From the NCBI GenBank assembly GCA_963756545.1, contig CAVWNY010000001.1, positions 434,001 through 498,000 on the forward strand: a stretch of DNA of 64,000 nt, read 5' to 3'. The DNA comes from DATFDN01 sp963756545 (GTDB lineage Bacteria; Pseudomonadota; Alphaproteobacteria; Acetobacterales; Acetobacteraceae). This document shows positions 7,997-16,151 of the stretch, piece by piece. Positions within the stretch are counted from its first letter, which is position 1, and each line of letters begins with the position of its first letter. The notes beneath the pieces were generated by a model, which ran no database searches, was not told the DNA's origin, and worked only from the letters and a program-made list of their open reading frames with translations. Position numbers and translations under genes: made by a program.

Positions 7997-9834
7997 CCGC
8001 GCTCGAGAAAGCGGGCGGCCGGCACCGGCCGCGCGCCTCCCAGATACAAGGTATAGCGGCTCGCGGGTCGCAGCGATTCCTCGACGAACGCCGCGGCGAG
8101 CCGGGAATGGTCGGCAACGGCGAACGCCGGCACCGCCGGATCGGCGTCCTGCACCTGGTAAAGCAGCCCACCCAGCACGCTCGTCGCCGCGCCGGCGCGG
8201 CTATCCACCACGACTCCCGGATTTTCGGTCTTGATGCCTAGGATGACCAGCTTGGCGCCGTCGTTCAGCACGCGCGGATTGCCGAACTCCATGTCGAGCT
8301 GGCGCGCATAGACCGGCGCCGGCCCGGCCACCCGGAGCGGGCCGCAGCACGTGTTCTCGATGAACACCGTCCCGCCCTGCAGGCTCCGGTCCAGCAGCGT
8401 CGCCCCCGCCGTCACCACGTCGCGGAGCACCAGCGTGCGCGGCCCGGCCAGCGTCACCCCGACCTGGTTGCCGATGTCGGTCTGGTCGAACACCAGTCCC
8501 TCGATCGCCAGCGGCGGCCCTGGCAGAGCGACGTGGAACTCGCCCGTGTCGCGCGCGAAGGCGGGGTTGCGCGCGTCGCCGACGCTCAGGCTGGCGTTGA
8601 AGCCGAGGATCCGGCGCAGGGTCGGCGGCACCTCGATGCGGTCGTGGATAACGTAGCGCCCATACGGCAGATACACCGTCGCGGCGCCGCTCGCGAAGGC
8701 GCGGCGCAGCGCCTCCGTTACATCGCGCCCCGCAGCGGCCGCGGACGGTCCGGCCGGCAGGAACCGCAGGACGTTCACCCATCGCGCGGCGGGCCCGTCG
8801 GGTGGCACCGGCGGGTCCGGCAGGTCGGCGTCGAACACGTTCGCCGGGTGCGCCGTGAAAGCCGCGCCGCTCAGCACGCCCCAGAGTGGTGCGGAGCCGG
8901 CTTGCGTTCGCAGGCCGAGCAGAGTCACCGCGCCGGCGTTCCTGATAGCGCTCAATCCGGCGCGGATCCGACCGCCGGCGAGCACGATCAGCCCTTTCGG
9001 CGACAGATTGACGATCGGTTCCGGCGCGCCCTCCACCTCAAGGTCCGCCGCCGAAACCGCGTTGGCGTCGTTGGTCAGCCCCGCCCGGCCCTGCCCGGTG
9101 AGACGCACATGCTCCAGCGTGACACCGTATTCGGTGTTCGCCACCGCGATCCCCACATCGAAGCCCTGCACGCTCACGCGCTCCAGCAGCGCGGGGCCGG
9201 GCCACTTCCGACGCATGGAGATGCCGATCGCGCCGGTGGAACGGGGTGCTGTAATGGTGACGTTACGGATAGCTCCGATGTTGTTCGCCAGGTAGTCGAT
9301 CCCGATGGCGCCGGGATTCCCCGGCCCGACCTCGATCGTCAGGTCCTCGACGAAATTGTCGTACGCGTCGTTGCCCTCGCCCTTGCCCGTATAATCCTTG
9401 CCGCCCGAGGTCGGCGTGCCGTCCAGCAGCTTCGCGGTTGTCATCACGACCCCGCGTGGCGACTTCGGATCGGCAAATCCGGGCGTGGCGTCGCGCAGCC
9501 GGATCACGGTGCCGGCACGCGACTGGCCAAGCAGGACCATGCCCGACGCGAACCGGCCATCGGCGTAGTGCCGCGTGAGCTGCCCCGAGACGAGATAGAC
9601 ACCATCCGGCAGATAGACGGGCCGGGAGCGCCAGAATGCCGAGCGCGTGTCGGGACCGGCCGCGTCGATTGCCCCGCGCAGCGCGGCGGTGTCGTCGTGC
9701 ACGCCGTCTCCCTTGGCGCCGTAATCGCGGACGTTGATCGCACCCGAATCCGGAGGGAGCGCCGCGCCTCGCGCCGGGCCGCCGACCGACGAGGCGAGCA
9801 GCGCGATAAGCGCGCCGCCGAGAAGACCCCTCAC
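7945..9834 (-). CDS. Exported pectate-lyase-like right-handed beta-helix protein
   Basis: The 629-residue protein has a signal peptide (MRGLLGGALIALLASSVGG, cleavage near ARGA-A) followed by INVRDYGAKGDGVHDDTAAL. That is the signature opening of pectate-lyase-superfamily proteins (the glycosyl hydrolase 28-related Pfam group). The rest is strand-rich with repeated short beta segments, as in parallel beta-helices, and a second helix entry appears near residue 390. Such proteins in EPS clusters bind, cleave or epimerise polysaccharide in the periplasm. Catalytic residues cannot be assigned by eye. The ATG overlaps the stop of the upstream glycosyltransferase by 4 bases, so the two are translationally coupled. 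Confidence 0.85.
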   Translation of the reverse strand: MRGLLGGALIALLASSVGGPARGAALPPDSGAINVRDYGAKGDGVHDDTAALRGAIDAAGPDTRSAFWRSRPVYLPDGVYLVSGQLTRHYADGRFASGMVLLGQSRAGTVIRLRDATPGFADPKSPRGVVMTTAKLLDGTPTSGGKDYTGKGEGNDAYDNFVEDLTIEVGPGNPGAIGIDYLANNIGAIRNVTITAPRSTGAIGISMRRKWPGPALLERVSVQGFDVGIAVANTEYGVTLEHVRLTGQGRAGLTNDANAVSAADLEVEGAPEPIVNLSPKGLIVLAGGRIRAGLSAIRNAGAVTLLGLRTQAGSAPLWGVLSGAAFTAHPANVFDADLPDPPVPPDGPAARWVNVLRFLPAGPSAAAAGRDVTEALRRAFASGAATVYLPYGRYVIHDRIEVPPTLRRILGFNASLSVGDARNPAFARDTGEFHVALPGPPLAIEGLVFDQTDIGNQVGVTLAGPRTLVLRDVVTAGATLLDRSLQGGTVFIENTCCGPLRVAGPAPVYARQLDMEFGNPRVLNDGAKLVILGIKTENPGVVVDSRAGAATSVLGGLLYQVQDADPAVPAFAVADHSRLAAAFVEESLRPASRYTLYLGGARPVPAARFLERGYGRLVPWLSSSVEREY

Positions 9835-11108
9835 GTGGCCGCCGGCGTGCCCGACGCCGCGAACCTGGCCTTTCGGCCCACTCCGCTTGCCCGCGACACC
9901 TCAGACAGCAACCCCTCGTAATGGCCAAGGTAGGCATCGGCCATGCGCTCGACGGTGTGGGCCTCGGCCAGCGCCGCAGTGTCGGCGTCGAGATCAGGCA
10001 GGCCAAGCCGGCCCGTTATGAGACCCGAGACGATGTCGGCAAGCTTCGCGGCGTCGCCCGGCTCGAACAGGAAGCCGGTGCGGGCCTCGCGGACCAACTC
10101 CGGGATGCCGCCGATGCGGCTGCCGATGACACCCATCCCGCTGGCGGCCGCTTCGACCACCGCGACTGGCGCGTTCTCGTACCAAAGCGACGGGATCAGC
10201 AGGTGATGCGCCTCGGCGAGCAGCGCTTTCTTGGCCTCTCCCGAGACGTAGCCCGCGAAGCGAATGCGCGGGTCGGTCTGGGCGGCTTGGCGCACCTCCT
10301 CCTCCAGAGGGCCGCGCCCGGCCACGGTCAGCGTCACCTCCGCCTCAGGCGGAAGCCGGCGCATCGCCTCGAGCACCACGCGTACGCCCTTCTCCACCGT
10401 CAGACGGCACAGCAGCAACACGCGGAGCGGCGGCGCGGGCGCGCGGGCGCGGCGGATGGCCTCGGCCTCCGCCGGCACGGGGATGCCGTTGCGGACCACC
10501 GCCCACCGGGCTGGGGCAAGCCCCGCCTTCGCGTGCTCATCGAGCAGGAACCGCGACGGGCTGACGAACAGGTCCACCTCGCGCGCGGTGGTGAGATGCC
10601 ACGCGCGATAGGCGCGGCAGCCAAGCGAGGGATTGGCGCAAATCTTCCAGTCGCGGTCCAGCATGAAGGCGCGCGGGCAGAGCAGGTGGTAGTCGTGCGC
10701 GGTGTGGACTACGGGCACACCCGCCTGGCGCGCGCGCGCCCAAACGGTCGCCGAGAGGCCGTCGATCAGGTGCGTGTGCACGATATCGGGCAAGGCGTCG
10801 CGCAGAATGGCGCCGAAGCGTCGTCCGGCGTCGCGGTTCCAGGCGTCGCGCAGGTGCCACAACGCGCGCCTGTGGGCGGGCTGGCCGGTGCGCGAGAAGC
10901 TCCAGTACATGTTCCGCGGGAAAAACCGGATCACCTCCACGCCGTTGCGCATCTCCACCGGGTACGGTTCCATCTCCGGCCCGCAGGTGGAGACCGCGGT
11001 GACACGGTGCCCGCGCGCGGCAAGGGATTCGCCCAGCCAAGCGACCATCAGCTCGGCGCCGCCCGCCATGATCGGCGGATAGATATTGTTCACCAGCAGC
11101 ACGTGCAT
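9831..11108 (-). CDS. GT4-family glycosyltransferase
   Basis: The protein has 425 residues. It starts with MHVLLVNNIYPPIMAGGAE, the classical GT4 N-terminus with a glycine-rich loop. The acceptor half contains HTAHDYHLLCPRAF. The donor half has LLLCRLTVEKGVRVVLEAM and the acidic motif region LWYENAPVAVVEAAASGMG. The enzyme would add one sugar to the lipid-linked EPS repeat at the cytoplasmic face. It is followed with a 4-base overlap by the beta-helix protein and preceded at 37 bases by the BY-kinase-like gene, so it belongs to the long leftward EPS operon. Confidence 0.9.
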   Translation of the reverse strand: MHVLLVNNIYPPIMAGGAELMVAWLGESLAARGHRVTAVSTCGPEMEPYPVEMRNGVEVIRFFPRNMYWSFSRTGQPAHRRALWHLRDAWNRDAGRRFGAILRDALPDIVHTHLIDGLSATVWARARQAGVPVVHTAHDYHLLCPRAFMLDRDWKICANPSLGCRAYRAWHLTTAREVDLFVSPSRFLLDEHAKAGLAPARWAVVRNGIPVPAEAEAIRRARAPAPPLRVLLLCRLTVEKGVRVVLEAMRRLPPEAEVTLTVAGRGPLEEEVRQAAQTDPRIRFAGYVSGEAKKALLAEAHHLLIPSLWYENAPVAVVEAAASGMGVIGSRIGGIPELVREARTGFLFEPGDAAKLADIVSGLITGRLGLPDLDADTAALAEAHTVERMADAYLGHYEGLLSEVSRASGVGRKARFAASGTPAAT

Positions 11109-11145
11109 CGCACTCGCCGTGTCAGACGGACTTCGGGCGGCCGGC

Positions 11146-11877
11146 TCAGAGCCAGCGCCGCAACCAGCGCGGCGCGTAGGAGCGATACTTCGTCAGCACG
11201 GCGCCGAGCACGACGCCACCGGAGGCGCTGAGCGACTCCCGCAACTCCGTCGCCTCCGGCGCGCGCGTGCGCCCGGATTCCAGCACGATGATGTTGCCGT
11301 CCACGAAGCGCGACAGCAGGACGCCCATCGGCGCGTCGGTCGCCGCCGGGGCGGCGATCACGACGAGATCGAACGCGCGGCGCAGCCTGTCGAGGAAGTC
11401 GGGCATGCCGCGGACGGCCGGCGTGAGGTCGAGGGCGCCGCGCATGCTGGGCAGCGTCATCTGATAGAGTTCGAGCCCGACCACACGGGTGATCGAGCGT
11501 TCGACGTCCCCGAGATCGAACCCGTTGGCGATCGTGGGTGGGCGCCGGCGCGGCGCGACTGCACCCTTGGGATCGAGCCGCATTCCGGAACCGTTGACGA
11601 ACAGCACGCGTTTGCCGAGCCACGCCGCGCTGATGTAGGCGAGGTCATAGACGACGTGCTCGGTGCCCGACTCGCGCTCGGGCGAGACGAACTGGACCAC
11701 CGCGCCGGCCTCGGTCTCGAGCGCCTGGGATAGCGCGTGATGCAGGCGGACCAAATCCCCCGTCGCCAAACCATGCGGCCGCGCGCCGGGGGTGATGCGG
11801 GCCGGCATAGTCCGGCCGGTTGGCACCGGCAGGCCCGTCCTGGCGGTCAGTTGCCGGGCTGTCATGCCGCTGCTCAT
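11146..11877 (-). CDS. BY-kinase/CpsD-like ATPase lacking a Walker A motif
   Basis: The 243-residue protein has the position and overall pattern of the cytoplasmic tyrosine-kinase partner of Wzc/GumC proteins. The expected P-loop is replaced by SPERESGTEHVVYDLAY (about 65-81), which has no GxGKS/T lysine. The Walker A-prime/B-like strand is DLVVIAAPAATDAP (about 170-183), followed by FVDGNIIVLESGRTR as in the family. No tyrosine cluster is present at the C-terminus (ends YAPRWLRRWL). The start overlaps the stop of the GumC-like gene by one base. I infer a non-catalytic or regulatory partner of the co-polymerase rather than a working kinase. Confidence 0.7.
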   Translation of the reverse strand: MSSGMTARQLTARTGLPVPTGRTMPARITPGARPHGLATGDLVRLHHALSQALETEAGAVVQFVSPERESGTEHVVYDLAYISAAWLGKRVLFVNGSGMRLDPKGAVAPRRRPPTIANGFDLGDVERSITRVVGLELYQMTLPSMRGALDLTPAVRGMPDFLDRLRRAFDLVVIAAPAATDAPMGVLLSRFVDGNIIVLESGRTRAPEATELRESLSASGGVVLGAVLTKYRSYAPRWLRRWL

Positions 11878-13325
11878 CAGTCCTTCCCGAAGGTCGCCAG
11901 GACAGGCAAACGCAAGACATGGGCCACTTCACGGGGCGTCCGCAGCCGGTCGTCGAACGCCTCCAGCGCCAGCACGAGCCCGACACCGAACAGCAGCCCC
12001 AGGAGCACGCTCCCCCCGGCGACCAGCGTCTTGCGCGGGCGGGCCGGACGATCGGCGAGCGAGGGGGCGGCGATCAGCGCCGCCGAGGAGATCTTCTCGG
12101 CATTGCGGTTGGCCTCGATCTGCGCCTCCTGATCGCGGATGGCGAGCGCCCGGTAGGTCTCGGACTGGATCTGCACCGCGCGCGTCAGGTCGGCATAGCG
12201 GATCTGGTCCTGCTCCAGCGCGGCCAGACGGGCGTTGATCTCGTCGAGTTGCACCTGCGCCACGTCCACCGGCTGGCTGGCGCTGCGAGCCTGCGCCTGG
12301 GCGCGGAGGAAGTCGGTCTTGATGCTCTCGTAGACCTTGTTCGGCGCCCGGCTGACACGCGACCGCCCCTCGCCGGTGCGGGCGTGCACGGCATGGCCGA
12401 GACTGGCGATCTGCGCGTCCAACTGGCGCAGCATCGGGCTGCCCGGTTGATACGTGCTCAGCATCTGGCTGCGCTTGGCGCGCAGCCGGTCAAGCTCCCC
12501 CTCGGCGGTATCGACGGACTGATATTGCTCGCCGGTGGCCGAACTCGTCGTCTCGGCCGGAACGGTCGCGAGCAGATCCTTCAGCGCGGCCTCCTGCTGC
12601 TGGGCCTGCAGCAGCGCGCCCTGGGAGATCGCCAGTCGGCTGGATACGTCTGTGCGCTGCTGCAACAGTTGCGACACTTGGATCTGGAGGTCGGCTATCT
12701 GGTGGCTCTGCTTGAAGCTGGAGAGCTCGTTTTGCGCATCTGCCAGCTTCTGCTTCGCCTTGACCGCTTCCTGCTGAGCGAACCGCAGCTGCGGATTGGC
12801 GTAGATCGATGCCTCCTGGCCGTAGAATTCGGTCAGCAGGTGCTGCACCACCGCCTGGGCGATCTTCGGCGCGTGCGCGAGAAACGTCACCGTGATCACG
12901 TCGCTCTCGAGGCCGACATTCACGACGAGATCGCTCTGGAAGGCGTGCAGCGCGTTGTCCATCTTGCGCGGAGCGGGCAGCGCCGCGGCGGCGATCTTGG
13001 GATACAGCTCCGCCAATCCGACCGCGCGGATCGCATTGCGCGCCAGATCGGGGCTGCGCAGGATCTCGGCATCGGAGTGCAGCACCTCGCGGTGCTCGTT
13101 GACGCCCTGCTGGTTCGGCGCCTCGGCGTCGAGGTTGCGGTCGATCCGCGGAACGGCCCGCGTCTCGAACCGGAGGACGAGCGACGCGCCGGAGGCGTAT
13201 TTTGGCGTCGCCAGCGCGAGATAGGCGCCGCCCAAGGCGCAGACCACCAGGAAGGCCGTGATGAACACGAGCTTCCGCCTGAAGAAGATCAGGAGGGTGT
13301 CGCGGAAGGACGGCTGGATGACCAT
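11877..13325 (-). CDS. GumC/Wzc-like polysaccharide co-polymerase
   Basis: This 482-residue inner membrane protein controls EPS chain length and links polymerisation to export. It has two membrane helices, near residues 19-40 (LVFITAFLVVCALGGAYLAL) and near 430-455 (TLVAGGSVLLGLLFGVGLV). Between them lies a large periplasmic region with long coiled-coil stretches (AQQEAVKAKQKLADAQNELS, LQIQVSQLLQQRTDVSSRL). The protein stops shortly after the second helix (LRLPVLATFGKD), so the kinase-like part is the separate next gene. The ATG at 13325 begins a standard Wzz N-terminus. Confidence 0.9.
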   Translation of the reverse strand: MVIQPSFRDTLLIFFRRKLVFITAFLVVCALGGAYLALATPKYASGASLVLRFETRAVPRIDRNLDAEAPNQQGVNEHREVLHSDAEILRSPDLARNAIRAVGLAELYPKIAAAALPAPRKMDNALHAFQSDLVVNVGLESDVITVTFLAHAPKIAQAVVQHLLTEFYGQEASIYANPQLRFAQQEAVKAKQKLADAQNELSSFKQSHQIADLQIQVSQLLQQRTDVSSRLAISQGALLQAQQQEAALKDLLATVPAETTSSATGEQYQSVDTAEGELDRLRAKRSQMLSTYQPGSPMLRQLDAQIASLGHAVHARTGEGRSRVSRAPNKVYESIKTDFLRAQAQARSASQPVDVAQVQLDEINARLAALEQDQIRYADLTRAVQIQSETYRALAIRDQEAQIEANRNAEKISSAALIAAPSLADRPARPRKTLVAGGSVLLGLLFGVGLVLALEAFDDRLRTPREVAHVLRLPVLATFGKD

Positions 13326-13375
13326 TCGCTTCGTCTCCGATCCGGGAACGCGGCGGGGAACGCGGCGGGCTCGGA

Positions 13376-14212
13376 CTAACGCGTGACGGCGGCGGCGCCT
13401 CCCGACTGCACCACCGAGGTGCCGCTGGAGCCACCCACGATGTACGAGAAGCCCCAACTGATGGGAACGAACTGCTGCACGTACTGGTTGAAGTATCTGT
13501 AGACCTCGGCGATGCCGGTCCGCGGCACGTAGACCACGTCATACGGCGCCAGCGCGATGTCGGCGCTGGCGTCGCGCCCATGCTCCAGCGCACCGAAGCG
13601 CGTCGAGAGGAACTCGGGGCGGTTGCCCGGACCACGACGGATGATGAACACGCGGTTGTCGTCACCCGACAGGCGCAGCCCGCCCGCCCGCGCCAGCGTC
13701 TGCGACAGCGTGGGCGCCAGGCCGACCGAGATGAACTCGCCCGGATTGTTGACCTCGCCGCCGACATAGACCCGCGTCGGCGCGAACGATCGGACGACCA
13801 CCGTGAGATGCGGATTCTGTAGCTGGCTCGAGTAGTCCCGCCGCAGCGCCGCCGCGAGTTGCGGAACCGTGCGGCCGTAGGCCAGCTCGTCGCTGACGAC
13901 CGTCGTGGAGATGTGTCCGTCCGGGCGAACCGTCACGTCCTCGTTGAGTTCGGGGTTCAGCAGCAAGCGTATCTGCAAAACGTCCCCGATTTGCAGCCGA
14001 TAGGGGGTCAGATAGCTCACATATCCGGTATCTGCCGACGGCACCGGTGGTGCCGGCGGCATTTGCGAGACGGTGGCGCAGGCGGGCAGCGTCGCGACCG
14101 CCCCGAACGCGACCAGCCGGCGCGCGGCGGTCGCCAGACGAGCCGAGGCGAGCGTCACAGTCCCTTCCGAAAGCGCACTGATTGGGGTCACATCAGTCCT
14201 CCTTGAGTTCAT
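13376..14212 (-). CDS. Wza/GumB-like polysaccharide export lipoprotein
   Basis: The 278-residue protein has a lipoprotein signal with lipobox LPAC (Cys about 45). It then has the polysaccharide export domain, starting YRLQIGDVLQIRLLLNPELN, with VRPDGHIS and a SLBB-type segment RVYVGGEVNNPGEF. It would form the outer-membrane export channel that works with the GumC-like protein encoded 50 bases downstream. Of the two close starts, the ATG at 14212 has a GGAG at suitable spacing; the ATG at 14221 lies right on an AAAGG. Confidence 0.9.
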   Translation of the reverse strand: MNSRRTDVTPISALSEGTVTLASARLATAARRLVAFGAVATLPACATVSQMPPAPPVPSADTGYVSYLTPYRLQIGDVLQIRLLLNPELNEDVTVRPDGHISTTVVSDELAYGRTVPQLAAALRRDYSSQLQNPHLTVVVRSFAPTRVYVGGEVNNPGEFISVGLAPTLSQTLARAGGLRLSGDDNRVFIIRRGPGNRPEFLSTRFGALEHGRDASADIALAPYDVVYVPRTGIAEVYRYFNQYVQQFVPISWGFSYIVGGSSGTSVVQSGGAAAVTR

Positions 14213-14279
14213 CGTCTCCATCCTTTGCTGTTGATTTCCGGTTCGGCCGGATCGCGGTTGGGGGAAGCGGCGGGGCGCC

Positions 14280-15761
14280 TCAGAGCGCGCCACGCTGCAG
14301 GAAGACGGCGGGGATAGTCTGAAGAAGGATCGCGATGTCGTGCCAGAGTGTCCAGTTCCGCACATACCACACGTCCAGGCGCACGCGCTGCGCATAGGAC
14401 GTGTCGCTGCGGCCGCTGACCTGCCACATCCCGGTCAGGCCCGGCTTCGTTTCGTGATAAAACTCGATGTCGGCGCCGTAGCGCGCGACCTCGGCCTGCA
14501 CAATGGGGCGCGGACCCACCAGGCTCATCTCGCCGCGCAGCACGTTGAAAAGCTGCGGCAGCTCGTCGAGGCTTGAGCGCCGCAGAAACCGGCCGATGCG
14601 CGTCACCCGTGGATCGCAGCGCAGCTTCTGCGTCGCCTCCCACTCGGCCGCCGCAGCGGGATCGGAGCTGATCAGTGCGTGCAAGGTCTGCTCGGCATTG
14701 AGCACCATCGTCCGGAATTTCAAACAACCAAAAATACGCCCGCCCGCGCCGATCCGTCGATGGCGGTAAAAGGCGGGGCCGCCGTCGGCGCGCACGATCA
14801 ACGCGAGGGTCAGGAGCAGAGGAGCGAGAAGGACCACGAGCATCGCCGCCGTAATATGATCGAATGTTGCTTTCAGCATCCGACTGAACGGCCGCGCAAG
14901 GTTGTTCCGGCTTACAAGCATCACAATGTCGTGGCCGAAGAAGTAGTGCTGACGGAATCCGACCACGGGGAGGCCGTCCAGCGCGGGCACGATCGCCAGC
15001 GGCAGGCGGGCCCGCCGCAGTGCCGCGATCACCGCTCGCTCGGCCGCGGGCGTGCTGCCGCTCACGGCGACCACGACGAACTCGGCCTCGCGTGCGTCGA
15101 TCGCGGTGATGAGGTCGTCGTCGCCCAGCCTGACCGCTTCATCGAGATCGAGCGCTCCGGCAAAGCGGTATCCCAATCCGCGGTCGGACAGCAGCGCCGC
15201 CTTGGCCTGCTCGACCACCGCCGCGCCGGCGATGATCAGCGTGTCGATGGGCCACAGGCTCACGGCGCGCAGCAACGCGCGAGCGCCCGCGCGGAGCGCG
15301 AGCGCGCTCGGCGCGAAGATCATCCAGCGCAGCAAGGGCTCGACCCCGATCGGCTGTCGGTAGACCGCCACGGTGATGAAGGTGTCGCAGGCCAGCGCGA
15401 CGGCCGCGCCGAGCAGGACATCCTCCATCTGCGTCCAGAACGGCACGCGCGAGGTGTAGTGGCCCCGACCGCTGAGGTAGCAGAGCAGGGACACGAGCAC
15501 GAGCAAGGTCCCCCAGCCATGCCAGCCGGTTCCGAGAGCGGAGGCGTGCTCGATCGCGCGTTCAAGAGGCTGCGGACGGGTGGCCAGGCTCGCCGCGAAC
15601 GCGAGAAACGCGGCCAGCACGAAGGCGAGCATGTCAGCGCAGAGAAGCGTCAGGGGACAAACCCTCGCGCGCTGCTGCGCGCGCATCACCCGCTCCGGCG
15701 GGAGCATCACGCTGGAGGCGGATACGGCCGCGGCGTAGTCAGCGGGATCCAGGCGCTTCAT
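14280..15761 (-). CDS. Undecaprenyl-phosphate sugar phosphotransferase (WcaJ/GumD type)
   Basis: This 493-residue enzyme starts the EPS repeat by transferring a sugar-1-phosphate to undecaprenyl phosphate. The N-terminal half has several membrane helices and a Rossmann-like middle part (PIDTLIIAGAAVVEQAKAAL). The C-terminal catalytic domain shows a membrane entry helix, RHRRIGAGGRIFGCLKFRTM, then SLDELPQLFNVLRGEMSLVG and GPRP. The motif LKFRTM and the DE pair are those of the bacterial sugar transferase family. The start at 15761 is the first methionine before the conserved part; an upstream ATG at 15857 is possible. It is probably the first gene of the leftward EPS operon. Confidence 0.9.
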   Translation of the reverse strand: MKRLDPADYAAAVSASSVMLPPERVMRAQQRARVCPLTLLCADMLAFVLAAFLAFAASLATRPQPLERAIEHASALGTGWHGWGTLLVLVSLLCYLSGRGHYTSRVPFWTQMEDVLLGAAVALACDTFITVAVYRQPIGVEPLLRWMIFAPSALALRAGARALLRAVSLWPIDTLIIAGAAVVEQAKAALLSDRGLGYRFAGALDLDEAVRLGDDDLITAIDAREAEFVVVAVSGSTPAAERAVIAALRRARLPLAIVPALDGLPVVGFRQHYFFGHDIVMLVSRNNLARPFSRMLKATFDHITAAMLVVLLAPLLLTLALIVRADGGPAFYRHRRIGAGGRIFGCLKFRTMVLNAEQTLHALISSDPAAAAEWEATQKLRCDPRVTRIGRFLRRSSLDELPQLFNVLRGEMSLVGPRPIVQAEVARYGADIEFYHETKPGLTGMWQVSGRSDTSYAQRVRLDVWYVRNWTLWHDIAILLQTIPAVFLQRGAL

Positions 15762-16074
15762 CGGGAACACGGCGTCGAACCCTCGTTTGCGGGGCAGGGC
15801 AGGGCGGCTTCGTACCCACCCATCCCCGACCTCACGGCCAAGCAAGCGCTGTGCCAATGACTTCCTTGATCATGGCTAATGGTTTCGTAGATCCAACAGC
15901 CATTGCCGAGCGGAGCATGTGAATCGGCGCCGCTGTTACGCTTACGTGGCGTTCACTTGAGGACTTCCGGGGCCTTCGCGCCGCCAAGGCAGTCGGAGGG
16001 CTCCATGACCCCGACCCCGCGCGCCGGGTGAGCGGGACGTCGCGCCCAGTGACATGCAACGACAGTCACGGCGC

Positions 16075-16092
16075 GTTGCCGTTAACGGCAAC
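16075..16092. promoter_or_regulatory. Perfect 18-bp palindrome upstream of the secreted glycosidase-like gene
   Basis: GTTGCCGTTAACGGCAAC reads identically on both strands and is centred on GTTAAC. It lies 60 bases before the start codon, just ahead of a TATAAA at 16125-16130 that could be a -10 element. That places it near the -35 position. This is the layout of a dimeric regulator operator; which protein binds is unknown. The AT-rich stretch after it contrasts with the surrounding DNA. Confidence 0.55.
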
Positions 16093-16151
16093 TCAACCAA
16101 ATTATGAGATTTAAACACTTGCGATATAAATTCGGAGACCGGAGGTCCACA

